21,723 bases of DNA. It comes from JBHIAG01 sp046758465 (GTDB taxonomy: Bacteria > Acidobacteriota > Terriglobia > Acidiferrales > 2-02-FULL-67-57). The stretch is taken from the NCBI GenBank assembly GCA_046758465.1, contig JBHIAG010000029.1:1-21723 (forward strand). The letters are read 5' to 3'. A model generated the notes under the pieces. That model did no database searches. It had not been told where the DNA came from and saw only the letters and a program-made list of their open reading frames with translations. The translations under genes were made by a program, and so were the position numbers. Shown in pieces: positions 13,732-20,104 of the stretch (its first letter is position 1; every line of letters begins with the position of its first letter).

Positions 13732-15140
13732 TAGAGGATGTAGCGGCTCAGGTCTTGATCTTTGGCGATGTCGGCCAGCATCTTGTGCACGTAGGCGGCG
13801 TCAATCTTGACGTGCTTGCGTTTCAGGTCAGGGGCCTCAAAGGAAAGTTCGTCCAGCAGCTTTTCCATCACGGTGAACAGCCGCCGGGCGCCGATGTTCT
13901 CGGTGCTCTCGTTGACGCTGGCGGCATAGCCGGCGATCTCGTCGATGGCCTCATCGCTAAAGGTGAGCCGGATCCCCTCGGTTTCCAGCAGCGCCATGTA
14001 CTGGCGCACCAGAGCGTTCTTCGGCTCACGCAGGATGCGCACGAACTCTGCAGCGCCCAGCGAGTGCAGCTCCACGCGGATGGGGAAGCGGCCCTGCAAT
14101 TCCGGGATGAGGTCAGAGGGCTTGGTGACGTGGAAGGCGCCGGCGGCGATGAACAGGATGTGGTCGGTGCGCACCATGCCGTGACGCGTATTGACGCTGG
14201 TGCCTTCCACGATGGGCAGGATGTCGCGCTGCACCCCTTCGCGGCTGACGTCGGGCCCGTGGCCGGACTCCCGCCCCGCAATCTTGTCGATCTCGTCGAT
14301 GAAGACGATGCCCGACTGCTCGACGCGGCTGATGGCGGTGCGGTTCACTTGCTCCATGTCGATCAGGCGGTTCTCTTCTTCCTGCACGAGATACTCCCAC
14401 GCCTCAGAAACCTTCATGCGGCGCTTCTTTTTCTGCTGGCCGAAGAGCCCAGGGAGGACGTCCTTGATGTTGACATCCATCTCCTCCACGCCGGCCGAGG
14501 AGATGATCTCGAAGGCGGGGAAGCTGCGCTCGCGTACCTCGACCTCCACCAGCTTGTCGTCCAGGCGCCCTTCGCGCAACTGAGCGCGGAGCTTTTCTCG
14601 AGTGCGGTTGAACTGCTCAAGCTGCTGGGAGTAATCCTGTTCGGAGGGAGGTGGGGGCGCCGCGGGCAGCAGCAAGTCGAGCAAGCGCTCCTCGGCGTTC
14701 ATCTCCGCGCGTTCGGCGACTTCCTCGAGTTTTTCCTCGCGCACCATTTCGATGGCGACGTCGAGCAGGTCGCGGATCATCGACTCGACATCGCGGCCGA
14801 CGTAGCCCACCTCGGTGTACTTGGAAGCTTCGACTTTCAGGAACGGGGCGCCCGCCAGCCGTGCCAGCCGCCGCGCTATCTCGGTCTTGCCCACCCCGGT
14901 GGGACCGATCATCAGGATGTTTTTGGGCAGGACTTCCTCGCCGATTTCGGGGTCGAGTTTCTGGCGGCGGATGCGGTTGCGCAAGGCGATAGCGACGGCG
15001 CGCTTGGCCTGCTGCTGGCTGATGATGTACTTGTCGAGTTCGGCGACGATCTGGCGGGGCGTCAGCTCACCGGCGAGCGCCGCCGGCGCCGCAATCTCCG
15101 GCTCCGGCTCGCCCACTTTCCCGGGAAGGTAGATGGTCAT
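13731..15140 (-). CDS. hslU: HslU, ATPase subunit of the HslVU protease
   Basis: HslU is an AAA+ unfoldase that feeds proteins into the HslV chamber in the cytoplasm. The 469 residues show 'ELTPRQIVAELDKYIISQQ', Walker A 'GPTGVGKT' at 79-86, the pore motif 'GYVGRD', the coiled intermediate domain with a charged 'KKKRRMKVSEA' stretch, Walker B 'IVFIDEIDKIAG', sensor residues in 'GRFPIRVEL' and the usual end 'DLSRYIL'. About 17 extra residues (8-24, 'KVGEPEPEIAAPAALAG') sit between 'YLPG' and 'ELTPR' compared with E. coli. The ATG at 15140 is preferred; a GTG four codons upstream is possible. The stop lies at the edge of the miniature element. It follows hslV by 107 bases and has its own promoter. 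Confidence 0.95.
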   Translation of the reverse strand: MTIYLPGKVGEPEPEIAAPAALAGELTPRQIVAELDKYIISQQQAKRAVAIALRNRIRRQKLDPEIGEEVLPKNILMIGPTGVGKTEIARRLARLAGAPFLKVEASKYTEVGYVGRDVESMIRDLLDVAIEMVREEKLEEVAERAEMNAEERLLDLLLPAAPPPPSEQDYSQQLEQFNRTREKLRAQLREGRLDDKLVEVEVRERSFPAFEIISSAGVEEMDVNIKDVLPGLFGQQKKKRRMKVSEAWEYLVQEEENRLIDMEQVNRTAISRVEQSGIVFIDEIDKIAGRESGHGPDVSREGVQRDILPIVEGTSVNTRHGMVRTDHILFIAAGAFHVTKPSDLIPELQGRFPIRVELHSLGAAEFVRILREPKNALVRQYMALLETEGIRLTFSDEAIDEIAGYAASVNESTENIGARRLFTVMEKLLDELSFEAPDLKRKHVKIDAAYVHKMLADIAKDQDLSRYIL

Positions 15141-15155
15141 CGTCCCTGTCACCTA

Positions 15156-15179
15156 CCTGCCTGCCCGTCCGCAGGCAGG
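15156..15179 (-). repeat. Leader hairpin before hslU
   Basis: CCTGCCTGC (15156-15164) and GCAGGCAGG (15171-15179) form a perfect 9-bp stem with a 6-base loop, in the predicted hslU leader 15 bases before the ATG. It could limit translation or stabilise the message. Confidence 0.6.
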
Positions 15180-15216
15180 CCCAGAAGGTCAAGGCGGCCT
15201 CCGCCGCCTCGAACCG

Positions 15217-15225
15217 ATTATAGCA
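15217..15225 (-). promoter_or_regulatory. Extended -10 promoter for hslU
   Basis: TGCTATAAT on the minus strand (15225-15217) lies between the hslV stop and hslU. No heat-shock sigma-32 consensus and no good -35 is visible. Confidence 0.5.
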
Positions 15226-15247
15226 CGCTCGTCTGCCGTGGCCGTGG

Positions 15248-15793
15248 TTAGAGTTCTTCGATGACGAAGTTGGTGTTGGTGAAGACGCAGATGTTGGCCG
15301 CGATTTGCATGGCCTCCTGGGCGATGTCGCGGGCGGAGAGCTTGGTGTGCTTGGCCAGCGCCCGGGCGGCGGCCAGGGCATAGGGCCCGCCGGAGCCGAT
15401 AGCGCAGAGACCGTCGTCGGGCTCGATGATGTCGCCGTTGCCGGAAAGCAGGAAGGTGTTTTTGGTATCGGCGACCACGAGCAGGGCATCCAGGTGGCGC
15501 AGGACGCGGTCGGTGCGCCACTCCTTAGCCAACTCGACGGCGGCGCGCGGCAGGTTGCCGTGGTACTCCTGGAGCTTGCCCTCGAAGCGCGCAAACAGCG
15601 ACAGGGCGTCGGCGGTGGCGCCGGCAAAACCGGCCAGGATTTTGTCGTTGTACAGCCGGCGAATCTTTTTGGCGCCCTGCTTGAAGATGGTGTCGCCGAT
15701 GCTGACCTGGCCGTCACCAGCAAAGACGACTTTGACGTCGCGCCGCACGCAAAGGACGGTGGTGCCGTGGGACGTCTGGCGAGATTTCCTCAC
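15248..15793 (-). CDS. hslV: HslV, peptidase subunit of the HslVU protease
   Basis: This 181-residue threonine peptidase forms the double-ring proteolytic chamber of HslVU. The first ten residues (MRKSRQTSHG) are a short propeptide; processing would expose Thr11 of 'TTVLCVRR' as the catalytic nucleophile. Other family marks are 'VFAGDGQVSIGDTIFK', 'KKIRRLYNDKILAGFAGATADA', 'AVELAKEWRTDRVLRHLDA' and 'AIGSGGPYALAAARAL'. The start is GTG at 15793, eight bases after GGGAG. The gene ends in 'VIEEL', a normal end. hslU follows on the same strand; the pair is the classical operon order although a second promoter separates them. Confidence 0.95.
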   Translation of the reverse strand: MRKSRQTSHGTTVLCVRRDVKVVFAGDGQVSIGDTIFKQGAKKIRRLYNDKILAGFAGATADALSLFARFEGKLQEYHGNLPRAAVELAKEWRTDRVLRHLDALLVVADTKNTFLLSGNGDIIEPDDGLCAIGSGGPYALAAARALAKHTKLSARDIAQEAMQIAANICVFTNTNFVIEEL

Positions 15794-15813
15794 TGGTTCT
15801 ACTCCCGCCGGTG

Positions 15814-15822
15814 ATTATAGCA
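15814..15822 (-). promoter_or_regulatory. Extended -10 promoter for hslV
   Basis: TGCTATAAT on the minus strand (15822-15814), 20 bases before the GTG start; the leader would be only about 14 bases but includes the GGGAG site. A small hairpin (GTACGG/CCGTAC, 15831-15845) overlaps the -35 area. Confidence 0.5.
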
Positions 15823-15846
15823 TCTCGCTCGTACGGAGCCCGTACT

Positions 15847-16525
15847 TCAGTAAAGGTAGGGGAAGAGGCGCCAGGTGCGGCGGCGGTAGACGTCAAACTC
15901 CGCCCCGAAGTGCTCGCCCAGCAACTTCTCCTCCTGCCGAATCCGCGCCAGCACAAAGATGGTGCCGAGGACAACCAACGGAACCGTGAGCCAACTGCGA
16001 AATACCAAGGCCACGCCCGACATGGCGAGCATGCCCCCCCAGGTAGAGGGGGTGGCGGACGAGGCTGTACATGCCGCTCTGGACGAGTTGGTGATTTTCC
16101 TGCAGGGTGATGTAGCCGCTGAACTGCTTGCCCAGCGTCCGCAACGCCACCAGCCGCACCGTGGAGCCGGCTACGTGGAGCACCAGGCCGGCATAGCGCA
16201 GGGCATCGGCCTCGGCGAAGACCAACATTCCCCGGCGGTCGCCATAGGGCAGGAACCAAACCACAAACAGCATGAGTGGCATGAGTACGGGCAGCAGCCA
16301 GCGCTGCCGGCCTACCGGCCGTTGCCCTTTGCGAAAAAACTGCAGGTCCGGCAAGCACACCAGGGCGACCACGCCACCCAGCACACCCACCGCAACCAGC
16401 CCGGCCCGCGCCGGCTGGGCGAAAAAGCTGCCCAGATCATCCAGGCCTCAACCGAAGAAGAGAGGAGCCCAGAAGATGGCAAGTTGCGCCAGCAGTCCAA
16501 CCGCGACCTTTTTCCTCCTATCCAT
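15847..16525 (-). pseudogene. Isoprenylcysteine carboxyl methyltransferase (ICMT/PEMT)-family protein, broken
   Basis: The frame from ATG 16525 reads through a hydrophobic helix ending 'FWAPLFFG', meets an in-frame TGA (16450-16448, codon 26), then continues 'GLDDLGSFFAQPARAG' and through membrane segments to 'GMYSLVRHPLYLGG'. There the frame changes at a run of seven C (16034-16040 on the plus strand); removing one base joins it to 'MLAMSGVALVFRSW' and 'RIRQEEKLLGEHFGAEFDVYRRRTWRLFPYLY'. The motif RHPxYxG and the E-E...F...Y-R ending are typical of small integral-membrane SAM methyltransferases of this family (about 200-225 residues). Two lesions argue for a pseudogene; the homopolymer one could be a sequencing error. 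An AT-rich operator-like region precedes it. Confidence 0.65.
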
Positions 16526-16551
16526 GCCAGTGGTCCCCGGGTTCATTGTGA

Positions 16552-16590
16552 AGTTAACTATAGTTAATATAATAGATTAGCCTCAGTTAA
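16552..16590 (-). promoter_or_regulatory. AGTTAA-box operator-like region
   Basis: A perfect 14-base palindrome TTAACTATAGTTAA (16554-16567) lies 27 bases upstream of the broken methyltransferase gene. AGTTAA occurs at 16552-16557, 16562-16567 and 16585-16590, and the local sequence is very AT-rich against the surrounding GC-rich DNA. It resembles a binding site for a dimeric repressor; no regulator gene is next to it. Confidence 0.45.
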
Positions 16591-16637
16591 GAAGAGATGT
16601 CAAGCATAAAGGGGGCGGGTGCTACCGCGGGGGGCGT

Positions 16638-17492
16638 TCAATCCTGGTCGTCCTTTTTCTTTTTCTTCTTTTTCTGTTTCTTGGCAATTTTGCGCCAGAT
16701 GTCTTCCAGCGACTCGCGCGTGTACAATTCCTCGGAGATGTTGCTGTTGTATTCCACCTTGCTCAGAAAGGCCTCGAAGGTACGGCGACCAGCACGTTCG
16801 CCGGTAATCTGGCGCGCGGTGCGCACGCCCTGGATGTTGAGGTAGGTGCCGTAGTATTCGGTTACCGGCACCACTTCCCCGGTCAACTCGTCGCGTTCGC
16901 GGTAGCGGAGCTGGGCCGGCAGGTGGGTCTGGGCGTCGAGGTAGAAGATGTAGCTCTCGTTCTCGGCATCTACCATCTCGACAATGTCCACGCGGCGGTT
17001 GCTGATGAACTCCGAGCCCAGATAGTAGAATTGAACACCAGGCTCGGTGCGGCGCCGCCGGAGAAGAATGTCAATGTCATGCTTGAGGCTCTCGTGGAAA
17101 TCGGTGATGGACTGGGGCGTTTGTTCGCGGATGCCCTGCGGGTCAAGTTCCCAGCCCTCCTCGCCGTTGTTGACGTAGATGATGTTGCGCCGCTTGCCAT
17201 ACTCGCGCCGCCACTTGTCGGGCAGCTTGAAGTACTCGATAAAGACCTGACCCGGGCTGGCGAGCTGCCCGCGACTGAAGCCGTAGATGCGCCCCTCGCG
17301 CACGATTTCGGTGACGTCGAGGAAGGCTTGCCCGCCCAGCGCCTCGATGGCCTGTTCGATGAGTGCGCGACCCTTGTTGGGCGGTGGGGCTTTGGCTTCC
17401 TGGGCCCCGCAGAGCAGGGCGCTCGCCACAAATAGAAGCGTCGCCAGCGCGATTTCCGCTGCCTGCTTGGGCAATGTTTCGATCTTCACCAT
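16638..17492 (-). CDS. Outer membrane lipoprotein-sorting protein-like (LolA/LolB-fold) secreted protein
   Basis: This 284-residue protein has a signal peptide (about 1-30, 'AAEIALATLLFVASALLCGAQ'). The mature part starts 'ALIEQAIEALGGQAFLDVTEIVREGRIYGF' and continues with alternating strands ('KWRREYGKRRNIIYVNNGEEGWELDPQGI', 'QFYYLGSEFISNRRVDIVEMVD', 'SYIFYLDAQTHLPAQLRYRE'), the pattern of LolA/LolB-fold proteins that bind lipid or lipoprotein in the periplasm. Similar proteins are frequent in Acidobacteriota, from memory. The C terminus is a run of lysines followed by 'DDQD', unusual for an exported protein. The actual ligand is unknown. It lies downstream of the SDR gene, separated by a structured repeat. 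Confidence 0.65.
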   Translation of the reverse strand: MVKIETLPKQAAEIALATLLFVASALLCGAQEAKAPPPNKGRALIEQAIEALGGQAFLDVTEIVREGRIYGFSRGQLASPGQVFIEYFKLPDKWRREYGKRRNIIYVNNGEEGWELDPQGIREQTPQSITDFHESLKHDIDILLRRRRTEPGVQFYYLGSEFISNRRVDIVEMVDAENESYIFYLDAQTHLPAQLRYRERDELTGEVVPVTEYYGTYLNIQGVRTARQITGERAGRRTFEAFLSKVEYNSNISEELYTRESLEDIWRKIAKKQKKKKKKKDDQD

Positions 17493-17515
17493 TGGCCGCT
17501 CACGTCTGAGGATTA

Positions 17516-17565
17516 AGGTAGGGCAAGCCGCCTTATGCGGCCAGGGGCACGCCCTGGCCCTACCT
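17516..17565 (-). repeat. Three-way-junction inverted repeat
   Basis: Outer arms AGGTAGGGC (17516-17524) and GCCCTACCT (17557-17565) enclose two smaller hairpins, GCCGC/GCGGC (17527-17541) and CAGGG/CCCTG (17542-17556). It ends three bases from the SDR stop codon and may terminate or stabilise that transcript. Confidence 0.65.
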
Positions 17566-17568
17566 CGC

Positions 17569-18366
17569 TTATCCCACCAGCACCGCGCCGCCGTTGACGT
17601 TGACTATCTCGCCCGTCATAAACGTGGCCAGGTCGGAAGCGAGAAACAAGATCGGCCCGGCAATTTCCTCCGGCCGCGCCACGCGCCTCAGCGGAATCTG
17701 CCCCCGCACCCAGCGCCGCTCGGCCGCCCGGCGCAGTAGGGGGCGCGACATCTCCGTGTCCACCCAGCCCGGGGCCACGCAGTTCACCAGAATATGATAG
17801 GGCGCAAGTTCTGTCGAGAGCCCCTTGACCAGGCTGATGATAGCACCCTTGCTGGCGGCGTAGTGGTCGTGGAAGGCCTCGCCGCGCTGCCCGGCGGTGG
17901 AAGAGAGGGCAATGATGCGGGCGGGGCGGCGGAAGCGCCGAAACTGCCGCTTCATTGCGGGCACGGCATAGCGGATGACGCTGTAAACACTCTTCAGGTT
18001 GACGGCCATCATCTCATCCCAGTCGCGCTCGCTCAGCTTCTCAATCGGGATGTCCTCGACGTTCCAGATGCCGGCGTTGGCCACCAGGATGTCCAGGCGG
18101 CGGAAGCGGCGGAGCGCCCTCTGGATGAGATGCCGGGCATCGGCCAGGCGACTCAAGTCGGCGCGGACGGCGATGACCTCGATCCCGCGCGCCCCCTGGG
18201 CGGGCTGGCGGGACGCCTGCCGGGCCACCGCTTGGGCGGCACGGCGCTGGCGGTGGTAGCTGAAGACAACGTGGGCGCCGGCGGCGGCAAAGAGTTTGAC
18301 GGTGGCGGCACCGATGCCGCGCGAGCCGCCGGTTACGACCGCTACCTGCCCTGCTAGGCTAATCAT
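17569..18366 (-). CDS. SDR-family oxidoreductase (FabG-like)
   Basis: This 265-residue cytoplasmic NAD(P)-dependent oxidoreductase shows the full classical short-chain dehydrogenase layout: cofactor loop 'TGGSRGIG' at 12-19, Asp70, 'NAG' at 98-100, catalytic Ser155/156, Tyr169 and Lys173 in 'YAASK', and the C-terminal 'LASDLATFMTGEIVNVNGGAVLVG' typical of 3-oxoacyl-ACP reductases. Compared with FabG it has about 15 extra residues around 40-60 ('RQRRAAQAVARQASRQPAQGARG') and a basic stretch at 140-150. The substrate cannot be fixed; a FabG-like role is plausible but a paralogue is equally possible. Start ATG 18366 follows GAGGAGGGGCG. It has its own upstream region with an 18-base palindrome. 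Confidence 0.9.
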   Translation of the reverse strand: MISLAGQVAVVTGGSRGIGAATVKLFAAAGAHVVFSYHRQRRAAQAVARQASRQPAQGARGIEVIAVRADLSRLADARHLIQRALRRFRRLDILVANAGIWNVEDIPIEKLSERDWDEMMAVNLKSVYSVIRYAVPAMKRQFRRFRRPARIIALSSTAGQRGEAFHDHYAASKGAIISLVKGLSTELAPYHILVNCVAPGWVDTEMSRPLLRRAAERRWVRGQIPLRRVARPEEIAGPILFLASDLATFMTGEIVNVNGGAVLVG

Positions 18367-18704
18367 CGCCCCTCCTCAAGCCTTTTCTCCTGGCACACAA
18401 GGTCACCCCCCGGGGGGGTAGCGCAAGCCGCATAATTTATTGAAAATACGCATCTTATCGCTTTAGACTAGTCGCGACTAGTCAAGCTAAGTTATTGAAA
18501 ATTCAGCATATTCCTTCCTTGACTAATCCCCCAGCTACCTAGCCTTCCTCCCGGCCCCCAATTCCTTACCGCATTTCGCCCCCTGTGTCTAAGAACGATG
18601 AACATTTTGCACACCGTGAGAATGCTGAACACCGTGAGAATTTTGAGAATCTTTCCCAAAATGGAATCGGCCCCGCTACACCCGTGAGCCCGAGAGCAAC
18701 GAGA
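18367..18704. other. AT-rich intergenic region with palindrome and short repeats
   Basis: No gene is seen. It holds ACCCCCC-G-GGGGGGT (18405-18419), two copies of TTATTGAAAAT (18437-18447 and 18492-18502), a perfect 18-base palindrome between them, and a 13-base word repeated with an 18-base period (18611-18623 and 18629-18641). Confidence 0.6.
18466..18483 (-). promoter_or_regulatory. Perfect 18-base palindrome, possible operator of the SDR gene
   Basis: GACTAGTCGCGACTAGTC is its own reverse complement. A TTGACT word (minus strand, 18485-18480) overlaps one end and could be a -35 element, but no matching -10 is clear. The TTATTGAAAAT copies flank it. Confidence 0.4.
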
Positions 18705-20093
18705 TCAGAGCGAAGATGGCTCGCTGGCTGCGACGACCCGCGCTGCCTCCACCGGTGCCAGCTCGCGGGCCGCCAGTGCCCGTTTCATTTCGCCGACCAG
18801 ATAGAGCGAGCCGGTGACGAAGACCATGTCAGCGGGCCCGGAGCGGGCGAGGGCGCAGGCGCGGGCCAAGGCGCGCTCCGGCTCCGGCTCAACCACGACA
18901 TTCGCATGGAGCGTCCGCGCCAAGCGGGCGAGCGCGGCGGCACTGGCCGCACGGGGCGAGCGGACCTGGGTGAGGATGAGGGAGGCGGCGCGAGGGAAAA
19001 TCAGGTCGGCGATTTCCTCGATCGCTTTGTCCCGCATGCTGGCGAAGACCAGGTGGATGTTTCGCCCGCGGCAGTGCTCGTCCCAGAACCGCAGCAGCTC
19101 GCGCATGGCCGCGGGATTGTGGGCGCCGTCGAGAAAAACCTCCGGCGCGCGCGCCACATGCTCCAGCCGTCCGGGCCAGTTGACTTCGGCGATGCCGCGG
19201 GCGATGGCTGCGGGCGGCACGTGCATGCCCTGCGTGGTGAGCAGCCGCGCCGCCGCCACCGCCGTAGCGGCATTGCGGACTTGCACGCGCCCGCGCAAGG
19301 CCGGGGCGAGCCACAAGCGAAACCCGGCGTCAGCGACGAGCTCAAACTCATAGCGACCCAGATCAACCGCTCGGAGCTTTTCGACGCAACAGGTAGCGTC
19401 GAGCTCGACCAGCGGAGCTCCCACCTCGGCGGCGCGCGCGCGGATGATGCGTTGCGCTACGCGATGCTCGGCCGCCGACACCACCGGCACACCCGGCTTG
19501 AGGATGCCCGCCTTCTCGCCCGCAATCTGTTCGAGGGAATGGCCGAGGAAGCGTTCGTGGTCAAAGTCAATCTGCGTGATGACCGCAACCCGCGGTGTGA
19601 CGACGTTGGTGGCATCGAGCCGTCCCCCCATCCCCGCTTCCAGCACCGCCACCTCAACTCCGGCCTGCTGAAAGTGCCAGAAGGCCATCGCCGTCAGGGT
19701 CTCGAAGTAGCTGGGATGGTCAGGCAGGGCGCCGCGGGCGAGCAGGGCTTCCCCTTCTCGCTCGACAGCAGTAAAGGCGGCCGCAAAGTCGGGGTCGGCA
19801 ATCTGGGCGCCGTTGACCTGGATGCGCTCGTTCATGCGCACCAGATGCGGCGAGGTGTAGAGGCCGGTGCGATAGCCCGCCGCGCGCAGAAGCGAGGCCA
19901 GCAGCGCCGCCACCGAGCCCTTGCCGTTGGTGCCGGCGATATGGACGCTCGCAAAACTCCGCTCGGGATGGCTGAGCCGTCCGAGGACGGCGCGGATATT
20001 GTTCAGGTCCCACTTCAGTCCCGAACGTTCGGGACGGCCTTCGTGCCCGAGCCACAGCAGGTGCTGCACCGCATCCTCGTAGGTAAACGGCAT
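18705..20093 (-). CDS. folC: Bifunctional folylpolyglutamate synthase/dihydrofolate synthase
   Basis: FolC adds glutamate to dihydropteroate and to reduced folates with ATP in the cytoplasm. The 462 residues begin 'MPFTYEDAVQHLLWLG'; the P-loop is 'GTNGKGS' at 54-60, followed by 'GLYTSPHLVRMNERI', 'SYFETLTAMAFWHF', 'VLEAGMGGRLDATNVV', 'ITQIDFDHERFLG' with the downstream 'GEKAGILKPGVPVV' lysine region, and the C-domain 'FLDGAHNPAAMREL'. The start ATG lies 11 bases after the accD stop with no clear ribosome site, so it is probably coupled. accD-folC is a common gene order in bacteria. An 18-base palindrome (20018-20035) lies within codons 20-25 and is noted separately. Confidence 0.94.
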   Translation of the reverse strand: MPFTYEDAVQHLLWLGHEGRPERSGLKWDLNNIRAVLGRLSHPERSFASVHIAGTNGKGSVAALLASLLRAAGYRTGLYTSPHLVRMNERIQVNGAQIADPDFAAAFTAVEREGEALLARGALPDHPSYFETLTAMAFWHFQQAGVEVAVLEAGMGGRLDATNVVTPRVAVITQIDFDHERFLGHSLEQIAGEKAGILKPGVPVVSAAEHRVAQRIIRARAAEVGAPLVELDATCCVEKLRAVDLGRYEFELVADAGFRLWLAPALRGRVQVRNAATAVAAARLLTTQGMHVPPAAIARGIAEVNWPGRLEHVARAPEVFLDGAHNPAAMRELLRFWDEHCRGRNIHLVFASMRDKAIEEIADLIFPRAASLILTQVRSPRAASAAALARLARTLHANVVVEPEPERALARACALARSGPADMVFVTGSLYLVGEMKRALAARELAPVEAARVVAASEPSSL

Positions 20094-20104
20094 GGGAAAG
20101 ACGG

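Noticed and set aside
13677..15251. Long plus-strand open frame opposite hslU
   Set aside because: Antisense shadow of a certain hslU; no family motif, no ribosome site.
18405..18419. C/G homopolymer palindrome as a regulatory site
   Set aside because: A run of six C and seven G is likely low-complexity sequence and prone to sequencing error.
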